Positions 26,113 to 34,389 of a stretch of DNA of 64,000 bases are shown piece by piece. The stretch comes from CAWACP01 sp963832965. Its GTDB lineage: Bacteria > Acidobacteriota > Terriglobia > Bryobacterales > Bryobacteraceae. The stretch's first letter is position 1. Every line of letters begins with the position of its first letter. A model generated the notes under the pieces. The model worked only from the letters and a program-made list of their open reading frames with translations. It made no database searches and had not been told where the DNA came from. The stretch spans positions 1,426,001-1,490,000 of the forward strand of contig CAWHVW010000003.1 of NCBI GenBank assembly GCA_963832965.1, given 5' to 3'. Both the position numbers and the translations under genes were made by a program.

Positions 26113-26931
26113 TCAGTAAAGAAACACTTCCGTTTGCCGTCGCGGCTCAGCTACTACAAGTCTCGTAAATAAAGCCCGGCCGTCCAGCGCCTGCGATGCC
26201 GTCAACTGTACGATGGCCGGGTGGTTATTGTGCTCACTGATATGCCCGAGCACCAGCGTGCTGGTGCGGGTGTCGAGATCGTCCCGAATAAAATTGGACA
26301 CCACATCGTTCGACAAGTGACCATTCCGCCCCATCACCCTCTGTTTCACCGACCACGGATATGGCCCCACCTTCAGCATATCCAGGTCGTGGTTCGATTC
26401 GAGGATCAGCAGATCGCTTCCTCCGACATGCACCTTGATGGAATCCGGGAGGTACCCCAGATCCGTCACCTGGCTGATCTTCACCCCCTGGGTGCGAAAC
26501 GAAAACGCTACCGGGTCGGCGGCGTCGTGTGGAACGGTGAAGCTGTCCACCTCGATGTCGCCGATGGCAAAGCTGGAACCGGCCTGGAACCGTTCGAGCA
26601 CGGGCGTGTATTCGCCCCATGGAATGGCCGGCGACGTCAGCGTGGTCATGAACACAGGGATGCTGCGGCGGCCGCCGCAACGGGCCAGCGGCACCAGCCC
26701 GGAGACATGGTCGGTATGCTCGTGCGTTACCAGAATCGCATCGAGCGTCTCGCCGTCCTCGCCGATGGCGGCCAGGCGAACCAGAATCTCTTTCCGGCTC
26801 AGCCCCGCATCCACCAGAATGCGCGTGCGCTCGGTGGCGATGAAAGTGGAGTTCCCCGCGCTACTGCTGGCTAGTACGCAGATTTTTACGATGGCGTGGC
26901 CTCCGGGTGGCCCAAAACGCCAGCGTCGCAC
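26113..26931 (-). CDS. YycJ/WalJ-type metallo-beta-lactamase-fold hydrolase
   Basis: A 272-residue protein with the metal-binding motif VTHEHTDHVSG (HxHxDH) and later His/Asp ligands (FTVPHDAADP, LESNHD, LGHISEHN). It opens with KICVLASSSAGNSTFIAT, matching the YycJ/WalJ group, which are probable nucleases or phosphodiesterases. The only usable start in frame is GTG 26931; the more natural start just before KICVLASS reads GTA. It is divergent from the GT87 gene and precedes purB by two bases. Confidence 0.88.
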   Translation of the reverse strand: MRRWRFGPPGGHAIVKICVLASSSAGNSTFIATERTRILVDAGLSRKEILVRLAAIGEDGETLDAILVTHEHTDHVSGLVPLARCGGRRSIPVFMTTLTSPAIPWGEYTPVLERFQAGSSFAIGDIEVDSFTVPHDAADPVAFSFRTQGVKISQVTDLGYLPDSIKVHVGGSDLLILESNHDLDMLKVGPYPWSVKQRVMGRNGHLSNDVVSNFIRDDLDTRTSTLVLGHISEHNNHPAIVQLTASQALDGRALFTRLVVAEPRRQTEVFLY

Positions 26932-27002
26932 AACCCGGCCGGGAAGTCCAGACCTGGCGGGGCGCTAATGCTGCCCCATCGGGGGGCCGATTCAGAGATA
27001 AG

Positions 27003-28100
27003 ATGAAGCGGGTTCTCGACTGGGCGCCGGTGGTCATCGGAATCGCCCTGCTTTCCACGCTTGCGGCCCTGCATTGGCAGCGGATCGTTCATGGCCAGAA
27101 CGATTTCGTCGCTCTGTATGCTGGCGGCACCCTGGCCGGTACTCCGGAGCTGTACTCGCAGCCGGCCAACGAAGCTTTGATCGGTTCGATCCTCGGCGTG
27201 ACCATGCAAAGCGTGATCTACACCCGGCCGCCGTTTTATGCGGTCTTACTGAAGCCCCTGACCTGGCTCCCCTATCTCGCGGCGTACGCGGTTTTCTGCG
27301 CGCTCTGCCTCGGCAGCATCCTGTGGTTCGTAATCCGGTTTTCGAAGGACTGCCCGGCGCTGCCGCTCTTCGCGTCGTTCAGTATCCCGATTGCGGCGTT
27401 GTTCCTCCAGGGCCAGGATACGCCCTTCCTGCTGGCGTTTCTGGGAGCGTCGATTCTGCTGGCCCGGCAAAAGAGAGACTTCCTTGCCGGCCTGGTGCTC
27501 TCTCTGTGCGCCATCAAGTTTCACTTGTTCCTGTTCGTACCGCTGCTGTTGCTGCTGAAAAACCGATGGCGCACACTTGCGGGGGCGGCGTCGGGCACGG
27601 GAATTCTGCTCCTCCTCGGTTCCGCCGTCGCCGGTGTGAAGTCAAACGGACAGTACGTGCAGGCCCTGCGCAATCCGTGGATCAACTTCAGCACCGACAT
27701 GATGCCCAACATTCATGGTCTGGTGAACACCTTGCACGCCAGCGGGCCGCTGGAGATCGCTATCTCCTGCGCGGTTGTGCTGGCGTTCGTGTGGACGTGC
27801 CGTAAGACGGAGAACTACGAGTGGCTGCTCGCGCTCAGCCTGCTGTGCGGGTTACTGGTCAGTTACCATTCCGGCATTGGCGATGACATTCTGCTTCTGC
27901 CCGTCTTTGTTCTTATGATCGCCTCCGAGTACAAATCTCTCCGTATTGCCCTGGCCGCCGCTCTCTCTCCGCTGCCCTACTTCAGCGGACTTCCCATCAG
28001 TATTGCCATTCCATGCCTGTTGCTGCTGGTTTTGGCGTTAGCCGTCGTCTCGGTCAGCTTCCGCTCCCGGGCCCTCGCGTCCGGGGTGGCTGCCGCTTAA
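27003..28100 (+). CDS. GT87/DUF2029-type polytopic glycosyltransferase
   Basis: About 365 residues with nine to ten membrane segments. The first extracytoplasmic loop has ALHWQRIVHGQNDFVALYAG (a QNDF acidic motif) and PELYSQPANEALIG, then IYTRPPFYAVLLKPL. This pattern is that of the GT-C/GT87 group (DUF2029), enzymes that use polyprenyl-phosphate sugars, as in mycobacterial mannosyltransferases. ATG 27003 places the start just before the first hydrophobic helix. The ORF is open 32 codons further upstream, but that part overlaps the divergent gene. It is the first gene of a run of envelope-type genes to 31150. Confidence 0.8.
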   Translation: MKRVLDWAPVVIGIALLSTLAALHWQRIVHGQNDFVALYAGGTLAGTPELYSQPANEALIGSILGVTMQSVIYTRPPFYAVLLKPLTWLPYLAAYAVFCALCLGSILWFVIRFSKDCPALPLFASFSIPIAALFLQGQDTPFLLAFLGASILLARQKRDFLAGLVLSLCAIKFHLFLFVPLLLLLKNRWRTLAGAASGTGILLLLGSAVAGVKSNGQYVQALRNPWINFSTDMMPNIHGLVNTLHASGPLEIAISCAVVLAFVWTCRKTENYEWLLALSLLCGLLVSYHSGIGDDILLLPVFVLMIASEYKSLRIALAAALSPLPYFSGLPISIAIPCLLLLVLALAVVSVSFRSRALASGVAAA

Positions 28101-28142
28101 AGCTTCCGGTCTGGAAGGCCGATTGAGTCAAATAGGCGATCC

Positions 28143-29651
28143 ATGGCCGCCTCGATTACAACCTTGCCGGTGCCCGTGAACGCCGCGGCGCGGGAACACT
28201 CCTGCAAGCGCGCATTGCTTTGGATTGCCGGCGTCGTCGCGCTCGGAGTCGCCGGACACCTGGCGCTGCTGCTGTGGTCGCAGCACGAGTTCACGCCAGT
28301 GGAATCTCTGGTGGCGATCCACGCCAACATGCTGACCCATAGTGAGGGCCTGTATTACGATCTCAATCGCTATCCTTTCACGGTATCGCCTTATGGCCCT
28401 ATCTTCTACGCAGCATCCGGTTCCCTGCAGCGATTAGGTATGCGCCCGTACCTGAGCGGACGGATACTCTCCTTTGCCGCCCTCTTAGCCGCCTTCTGGC
28501 TGTGCTGGCAAGGCCTGGAGCCCCTGATTCGCGACCGCTACGCCCGGGCCACCGCCGCCATCCTTGCCGCTTCCACGTCGAACGTGCTGTTCTGGGGAAC
28601 TGTCGGGCAGGTGGACATCCTGGCATGCTGCTTTTCTCTGGCAGCGTTTGCGACGTTTTTGCGCTACCGCGAGCGACGCGAAGTCTCATCGCTGGCGTGG
28701 TCCGGGGTTCTTGTCGTTCTCGCGGTGTTCACCAAGCAGACCGCGCTGGCCGCGGGCGCAGCCATAGGGCTCACGCTGCTGGCGGAAGACCGGAAGCGGG
28801 CCGCGTGGTGGATCGCCGGAGTGGGAGTCATCGGCGGCGGCATCGCGCTGGGCCTGAACGCCATCACCCACGGCGGCTACTTCAGCAACGCCGTTTTTGC
28901 CAACATGAACCCGCTCGCGTGGTTCAAGTTCCAGCAGCAGGCCCGGTATCTAATGCTGACGGGCTCCGGCGTCATTCTGGTGGCGGCGGTGGGAGCGTGG
29001 CATGCGTCACGCCGAACCGCTCCCCTGTACATCTACGCCGCGCTTTCCAGCGCAATCTGGCTGCTGACGGCCCCCAAGATCGGCTCCGATCTCAATTATC
29101 AGCTCGAGATGATGCTGGTGCTCTGCATGTGCGCCGCTTGCGCGCTGGGAGAGTTACAGTTCTTTCCCAGTCTGTTCGCGAATCGGCGCACGTGGGTAAC
29201 GCTGCTGCAGGCGCCGTTGTTGCTGCACGTTTCGGTGAATGTTCTGCTGACCTCTCGCGTGCTGGCCGAGCGCGCGCTGTTGGAGCCGGCCCGCCGCGAC
29301 GAAACCGCCGCGCTGAAATCCTATGTCGACCGGCCCGGCCGCATCCTCTCCACGCACTACGATTCGCTGGTGCACTATCGCGGCAGCATCGAAGTGGAGC
29401 CGCTGATCTACTCGCTTCTGGTGCGCGCCGGACGCACTGACCCGGCGCCGCTGCTGCACGATCTCTCGACGCGGCAATTTGCCAGTATCCTCCTGCTCGA
29501 CAACTTGTTCGCGCCTCCGGCTCACGAACAGGACGCCGAGTGGGTAAGTCTGCCGGCCGCCCAACTGGAAGCCATTCGCCAGAATTACCGGCTGGTTCGG
29601 CGCGTGCCAGGTCCCTACGGTGTTTACGTCTATGAGCCAAACCACGACTAA
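28143..29651 (+). CDS. Polytopic membrane protein, GT-C glycosyltransferase-like
   Basis: A 502-residue protein with an N-terminal cytoplasmic tail, about ten to eleven transmembrane segments and a C-terminal soluble domain of ~120 residues (from ~residue 380: VDRPGRILSTHYDSLVHYRG). The first loop (THSEGLYYDLNRYPFTVSPY) and the helix NVLFWGTVGQVDILACCF follow GT-C architecture, suggesting transfer of a lipid-linked sugar on the periplasmic face. I cannot assign a family by name. It lies 42 bases after the GT87 gene and overlaps the following methyltransferase gene by 20 bases. Confidence 0.75.
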   Translation: MAASITTLPVPVNAAAREHSCKRALLWIAGVVALGVAGHLALLLWSQHEFTPVESLVAIHANMLTHSEGLYYDLNRYPFTVSPYGPIFYAASGSLQRLGMRPYLSGRILSFAALLAAFWLCWQGLEPLIRDRYARATAAILAASTSNVLFWGTVGQVDILACCFSLAAFATFLRYRERREVSSLAWSGVLVVLAVFTKQTALAAGAAIGLTLLAEDRKRAAWWIAGVGVIGGGIALGLNAITHGGYFSNAVFANMNPLAWFKFQQQARYLMLTGSGVILVAAVGAWHASRRTAPLYIYAALSSAIWLLTAPKIGSDLNYQLEMMLVLCMCAACALGELQFFPSLFANRRTWVTLLQAPLLLHVSVNVLLTSRVLAERALLEPARRDETAALKSYVDRPGRILSTHYDSLVHYRGSIEVEPLIYSLLVRAGRTDPAPLLHDLSTRQFASILLLDNLFAPPAHEQDAEWVSLPAAQLEAIRQNYRLVRRVPGPYGVYVYEPNHD

Positions 29652-30318
29652 ACACCCCGGGCCGGTCACGTTCGCTGGCGAGTATCATCGCGTCCGTCTG
29701 CCGTTCGATCCGGACCGCGCGAAAGTGTGGCGCGCGCTGAGCCGCTATCTGGCGCACTGGGTGGACCCTCAGGAAGGACTGCTCGACCTCGGCGCGGGCT
29801 ATGGCGACTTCTCGCGTTTCTCCGCCGCGCGCGAAAAATGGGCGCTCGACATGAACCCGGAGCTGATCGGGCACTGGGACGAAAACGTGCGCCCGCTGAT
29901 ACAATCCGCGCTCGATCCACTGCCCCTGGCGAGCGCGTCACTGGGAACGGTGTTCGCCTCCAACTTTTTCGAACACTTCACGACGGAAGAAGGCGCGCGC
30001 ATTCTGCTGGAATTGGGCCGGGTGCTGAGGCCCGGCGGAAGGCTGGTGGTGGTTCAGCCCAACTTCCGGCTCGAGCCGCGGCGCTACTTCGATGACTACA
30101 CCCACAAGACCATCTACACCGACGAAGGATTCACCGGTCTGTTGTGTTCGTCCGGCTTCGACGTGGTGCACTCAGAGCCGCGCTTCACGCCCTTTACCAT
30201 GAAGTCCCGCTGGCCGCGGGCCGAGTGGATGGTGGATCTGTATCTGCGCCTGCCCTTCCGGCCCTTCGCGGGCCAATTCCTGACGATCGCCGAGCCAGCC
30301 CCGCGGGGAGACGCGTAA
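29632..30318 (+). CDS. SAM-dependent class I methyltransferase
   Basis: A 228-residue cytoplasmic protein. The SAM-binding motif I is LLDLGAGYGDFSRF and the later motif reads ASNFFEHFTTEEGARILLEL; GRVLRPGGRLVVVQPNFRLE is the typical strand 5 region of the methyltransferase-11 type. ATG 29632 lies inside the 3' end of the preceding membrane-protein gene, which indicates coupling. In this setting it may methylate a glycan precursor or a lipid-linked sugar; that is inference. It stops one base before the GT2 gene. Confidence 0.9.
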   Translation: MSQTTTKHPGPVTFAGEYHRVRLPFDPDRAKVWRALSRYLAHWVDPQEGLLDLGAGYGDFSRFSAAREKWALDMNPELIGHWDENVRPLIQSALDPLPLASASLGTVFASNFFEHFTTEEGARILLELGRVLRPGGRLVVVQPNFRLEPRRYFDDYTHKTIYTDEGFTGLLCSSGFDVVHSEPRFTPFTMKSRWPRAEWMVDLYLRLPFRPFAGQFLTIAEPAPRGDA

Positions 30319-30319
30319 T

Positions 30320-31150
30320 ATGTGGCGCGGCAAGAGAGTGGCGGTGATTTTTCCCACCTATAACGAGAAGGATTCCATTCGCCGCACCATTCTCAGCTAT
30401 TTCGCCACGGGTCTGGTGGACGAAATCGCCGTGGTCAATAACAACGCAGCGCCGGGTACCTCGGAAGAGATCGCCGGCACAGGGGCGAGGGAGATTTTCG
30501 AATCCCGGCAGGGCTACGGCAACGCGCTGCTGTGCGGCATTGACGGCACCGACGCGGATCTGGTGATTTTCTCCGAACCAGACGGCACCTTCCGGGGCCA
30601 CGACGTCACCAAACTGCTGGCCTACTCCGACGACGTCCCGGTGGTGTTCGGCACGCGCACGACGCGCGAGTTCATCTGGCAGGGCGCTAATATGGGCAAG
30701 TTCCTGCGCTGGGGAAACTGGGCCGTAGCCAAGATGACCGAATTGTTGTTCAACACGACCCTGCTCACGGATATGGGCTGCACGCAGCGTTTGCTCTCGC
30801 GCGACGCGATCCGCCTGATTCGCCCGCACCTGACCATCGGCGGCTCGCACTTCGGGCCGCAGGTTCTGCTGGAGGTGATCCAGCACGGCATCCCGTTTGT
30901 GGAGATCCCGATGAATTACTGCGCGCGGGTGGGCGAGTCTTCCGTCACGGGCTCATTCTGGAAGGCCTGGGTGCTGGGCTGGCGGATGATCCTGCTGGTG
31001 TTGAGCTATCGGTTCGGCCTGTACGCCCGCAGCCGCATTCGCTGGAACAACGGGCCACGGGAAGAGGTTCAAGTAGCGGAATCGCTGGCCGCGCTGGCTC
31101 GGGAAGTGCAGCAACAGCCGGAAGCGGGCGTCGAAGCGAGCCGCCGGTAG
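30320..31150 (+). CDS. Family 2 glycosyltransferase (dolichol-phosphate-mannose-synthase-like)
   Basis: A 276-residue GT-A enzyme. It begins RVAVIFPTYNEKDSIRRTIL and has a DxD-equivalent region at DLVIFSEPDGTFRGHDV. It then has the C-terminal part typical of DPM1/GtrB-like enzymes (MGCTQRLLSRDAI, VEIPMNYCARVG), but without multiple C-terminal membrane helices. Such enzymes load a sugar onto a polyprenyl phosphate, which the neighbouring GT-C-type membrane proteins would use as donor. That functional link is inferred from adjacency. Confidence 0.88.
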   Translation: MWRGKRVAVIFPTYNEKDSIRRTILSYFATGLVDEIAVVNNNAAPGTSEEIAGTGAREIFESRQGYGNALLCGIDGTDADLVIFSEPDGTFRGHDVTKLLAYSDDVPVVFGTRTTREFIWQGANMGKFLRWGNWAVAKMTELLFNTTLLTDMGCTQRLLSRDAIRLIRPHLTIGGSHFGPQVLLEVIQHGIPFVEIPMNYCARVGESSVTGSFWKAWVLGWRMILLVLSYRFGLYARSRIRWNNGPREEVQVAESLAALAREVQQQPEAGVEASRR

Positions 31151-31171
31151 GCACTACCCTTTCAAATGGGG

Positions 31172-31238
31172 GGCAGGGCCGTGCCCTGCCGGAACCCGAG
31201 CAGGCGGGTTGAAAACCCGCCGCAGGCTACGAGCCTGC
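31172..31238. repeat. Compact triple-hairpin repeat element between convergent genes
   Basis: Three perfect stems follow one another. GGCAGGGC (31172-31179) pairs with GCCCTGCC (31183-31190). GGCGGGTT (31203-31210) pairs with AACCCGCC (31214-31221) over the loop GAA. GCAGGCT (31222-31228) pairs with AGCCTGC (31232-31238) over ACG. The element separates two converging genes and supplies the TAG stop (31227-31229) and last residues of the minus-strand gene. A decayed piece occurs at 2299-2323, so it is a dispersed repeat and may also act as a bidirectional terminator. Confidence 0.7.
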
Positions 31239-32864
31239 CCCACTCCTGGCGAACCAGTCGAGAAGCCTCTTGCGCAGGGAGGGCGTTCGTGCGGGGTCGA
31301 GCACATCGAGCCCGGGATAAGGTTTCATGCGCGCATACGGGAACTCGTAGATGCTCCAGGGCCCCACATCGGCGCGATGAATGCCCGCAGGCATCCGCAT
31401 CGGCGCGGGGACCACTGCGAAGCGCACTCCATACTGGTCGAGCAGATCCCTGCGCACGTCTTCTCCCCGATAGAATCGTTCCGCAAGATCATGCTGCTGC
31501 TGATAAGTGATGCCGAAAACGTCGTGACTGGCGAAGCTGGTGAGCGGCACTGTCGCGATCCATGGCGCGAGTTCGAGGGGGCTGAGCACCAGCGCATCGG
31601 CGGCGGCATGGCCGCGGAACCATTCGATCAGCGGGCGCTCCGCGATCGGCCGCACCGAGGAGAGCAGCCACTCCGGGTCGGCGCGACGGCCGTCCCGCCA
31701 GATCTGGACATACAACAGCACGAGCGACGCAATCGATATTGCGGCCACCGCGCCCGTGGCCGACCACGCGATGCGCCGATACCGCGTGATCGCCGCCAGC
31801 AGGACGGCATCGGAGGCGATGCGGCGGACCAGCAGAAAGCCCACGCAATACGCAAATCCATCGAAAAGGTGCGGCGCAAACGGAGCGCCCGGGAGAAACG
31901 GCACCACAATCGTGGCGAGGAGCCAGTATTGCAAGATCTTATCCGACCGGCGCGGCAGACGAAAACGAATCAGCAGCAGGTACACCAGGAGCACGAAGGG
32001 GATGCCGAAGTTCGCCAGAATCCAGAACGGCTGCAACGGATAGCGCGTCATTTCGCTCACGTCGCGCAGCCAGCGGTGACGGAAGCTCAGCAACAGATAC
32101 GGCGCGAGACCGGCGAGCCCGCAGAGGGCAATTACGATAAACATCCGCGCCTTGCGGCCGAAGAGGAGCGGAATGGCGGCCGCCGCCACGATAACGAAAA
32201 CCTCAAAGGGGTGCAGAAACGCGGAGAGAAACGCGAGCGCAGCCAGGCGGAACAGATACTTCCGCTGGCCGCTTTCCGCAAAGCGCCCCAGCGCGGCCAT
32301 GGAGAGAAGGACCAGTGCGGTGCCCACCGAAAGCGTCACCGAGTTGGACATCCCGCCGCGAAACAGGCCATCGGCAGTGTCGTAGGAGTAGTCGATCAGC
32401 CCGAGCACAACCAGCACCTTCGGCAGAGGAAGCACCTGCGCCAGCAGCCATCCGATGAGCCGGAAGGGAACCGTGCAAAGCGCGGCCAGCAGCGCAAACA
32501 GTGTCTCGCGTCCGGGACAGAATACGGACGCGGCGTGGAGCAGCGCGAAGGCCGCGAAGATATATCCGGCGAGAACTGGCGCGTAGTAGGCGACGAGTGT
32601 GGGCAGTCCGGTCCGCGCCGCCGCCAATAGCAGAGGTTGAAAAAGCCCCGGCTCGGTCACCCATGGCGCGTGGTAATCGGGAAGCAGCACTTCATGCCGC
32701 GCGGCTTCCAGCCACGTAAGGTATTGCGGGACGTCCAGATTGCGCAACGTCCACGCCGGCTCATAGCCCGGCGGCGGAGCCAGCGCGCCCGAGACCACGC
32801 CAGCGTGGTGCAACAGGAAGAGGAAAACTCCCAGGGCTACCGCCCAGCCGAGGCGTCGGACCAT
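31227..32864 (-). CDS. Large polytopic membrane protein of unknown function
   Basis: A 545-residue protein starting MVRRLGWAVALGVFLFLLHH. It has an N-terminal signal-anchor helix, an extracytoplasmic loop (PQYLTWLEAARHEVLLPDYH), then about nine membrane helices, and a soluble C-terminal domain of ~130 residues (IEWFRGHAAADALVLSPLEL onward, with QYGVRFAVVPAPMRM). The layout resembles other large bacterial GT-C-like or oligosaccharide-processing proteins, but I cannot name a family. The frame continues far upstream as a shadow of the divergent gene; ATG 32864 is the natural start. The last few residues are encoded by the repeat element. Confidence 0.75.
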   Translation of the reverse strand: MVRRLGWAVALGVFLFLLHHAGVVSGALAPPPGYEPAWTLRNLDVPQYLTWLEAARHEVLLPDYHAPWVTEPGLFQPLLLAAARTGLPTLVAYYAPVLAGYIFAAFALLHAASVFCPGRETLFALLAALCTVPFRLIGWLLAQVLPLPKVLVVLGLIDYSYDTADGLFRGGMSNSVTLSVGTALVLLSMAALGRFAESGQRKYLFRLAALAFLSAFLHPFEVFVIVAAAAIPLLFGRKARMFIVIALCGLAGLAPYLLLSFRHRWLRDVSEMTRYPLQPFWILANFGIPFVLLVYLLLIRFRLPRRSDKILQYWLLATIVVPFLPGAPFAPHLFDGFAYCVGFLLVRRIASDAVLLAAITRYRRIAWSATGAVAAISIASLVLLYVQIWRDGRRADPEWLLSSVRPIAERPLIEWFRGHAAADALVLSPLELAPWIATVPLTSFASHDVFGITYQQQHDLAERFYRGEDVRRDLLDQYGVRFAVVPAPMRMPAGIHRADVGPWSIYEFPYARMKPYPGLDVLDPARTPSLRKRLLDWFARSGAGS

Positions 32865-32927
32865 TTTGGGGAACCATTCACGAGCATAGCGCCATGCAGG
32901 GGATAGATAGAATGGGACTTCATTCGT

Positions 32928-34388
32928 ATGGATTTCATTGCCGGCATTCTGCGTTCGGCCAGGATCAGAGTGGCAGTGCAAGCGCTGCTGGCCCTGTTGG
33001 CGATCCTGCTTTGTTGGGCGGCCGTCCGCTGGTCGCTCCGGCCCGGCCTGTTTCCCCTTCTTGACGAACTGTCGAATCCGGAGTTGTTTCTGGACGGCTC
33101 GTATCATCAGATCGTTCATTTCTTTCCCGATTCGTTCTTCGGTGATCGCCCGCTGGGGTGGGCCTTCGTACGCCTTGTCGCCGATTTGTTCGGGTTCAAC
33201 TACACGAAACAAGTGGAGTGTTTGCTGGCCATTCATTTTGCGAATTGCGCGATGGCCTTTGTGCTTTTCCGGCGTCTTGGGGCGAGTGTTCCCATAGCTA
33301 TCGCCGGTTTCGGCCTTTTTGGAAGCCTCTGGACCAGCGCGCAGACGGCCACTTACCCGGGCGAGGCGCACGACGTAATCTGCCTGTTCTTTCTGCTCGC
33401 GAGCGTTCTGGCGCTGCTCTGGGAGCGGCGCGGCACAACGGTTCTGAGCGCCATTCTGTTCCTGGCGGCCCTGCGAAGCAAGGAGTTCGCGATCGTTACT
33501 CCGGTTGCGTTTACGGTGCTGGTGGCGATGCGGCTTCCGCGAATGCCCTTCGGACGCACCCTGATCGCAATCGGGCGGCGTCTTTGGCCGCACTATCTGA
33601 TTCTGCTCGTCTTCGGCCTCCGCTACCTTTCCCTGTACCATGCCTACCGTGCCAGCATGGGTCCTGGCAATCCCTACCACATGGACCTTCACGCCGCGAC
33701 GGTGTTGAAATCGATGGCCCGGTACACGGCGCTGATCTTCGGCGCCGACTACGCAACATGGCAGATCCCGCCGCCAGCTTTGGCAGCGGCGCTTGCGGCA
33801 ATTTTCTGCTGGGCTCTCTTTCGCCGCCGCGCGGGGCTTGGGTTTGGCGTGTGCACTTACGTGCTCACCCTGCTGCCGGTCTGCCTGATCTCCAACCGCG
33901 CGGCGTTCTACGTGTACGCGCCACAGGTGTTTCTGATTCTAGTCCTTTGCCTGATGGCCGAGGAAGCTCTGGCGATTCTGGTGAATAGGGAGGATTTTCG
34001 TTGGGTGGCGGGAGTGTGTATCGCGCTGGCGTGCCTCGGGTGTTGTCTGGAGTTTCGGCGCAGCAACTATTTCAGGGACCGGATCAACTGGAATATGATG
34101 GTGCGTGGAATCAGTACGCGCACCGCGCATGACGTGGATGCGTTGCTCCCGCCGATGGGGCCCGGCACGCACATCTACGTGAATCATTGCCGCGATACGA
34201 TGCCGTGGCTGTTTGTTGCGGGCCCCTGCAGCTACCTCCGGCTGGTGAACCGGCAGCGGGGCATCACCTGCGTAATCGACCAGCCAACGGACCAGCTTCG
34301 CCAGTTGTACGCGAATGATCATGGCCCCAGGTACTTCGTGGATTATCACGACGACGGTCACATAACGCTGGCCGCCCCGGCCAAATAG
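32928..34388 (+). CDS. Polytopic membrane protein, first copy of a tandem duplication
   Basis: A 486-residue protein with about ten transmembrane segments. A conserved loop after the first helix reads LFPLLDELSNPELFLDGSYH, followed by FFPDSFFGDRPLGWAFVRL. A soluble C-terminal domain begins around residue 395 (MGPGTHIYVNHCRDTMPWLF). It is clearly paralogous over its full length to the next gene. The acidic first loop and topology suggest a GT-C-like glycosyltransferase or related polyprenyl-sugar enzyme, but no catalytic motif is certain. It is divergent from the 545-residue membrane protein gene. Confidence 0.8.
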   Translation: MDFIAGILRSARIRVAVQALLALLAILLCWAAVRWSLRPGLFPLLDELSNPELFLDGSYHQIVHFFPDSFFGDRPLGWAFVRLVADLFGFNYTKQVECLLAIHFANCAMAFVLFRRLGASVPIAIAGFGLFGSLWTSAQTATYPGEAHDVICLFFLLASVLALLWERRGTTVLSAILFLAALRSKEFAIVTPVAFTVLVAMRLPRMPFGRTLIAIGRRLWPHYLILLVFGLRYLSLYHAYRASMGPGNPYHMDLHAATVLKSMARYTALIFGADYATWQIPPPALAAALAAIFCWALFRRRAGLGFGVCTYVLTLLPVCLISNRAAFYVYAPQVFLILVLCLMAEEALAILVNREDFRWVAGVCIALACLGCCLEFRRSNYFRDRINWNMMVRGISTRTAHDVDALLPPMGPGTHIYVNHCRDTMPWLFVAGPCSYLRLVNRQRGITCVIDQPTDQLRQLYANDHGPRYFVDYHDDGHITLAAPAK

Positions 34389-34389
34389 A

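Noticed and set aside
31209..32630. 473-codon plus-strand open frame
   Set aside because: It is antisense to the 545-residue membrane-protein gene, full of Arg, His and Gln with no hydrophobic pattern, as expected from the complement of a GC-rich membrane gene.
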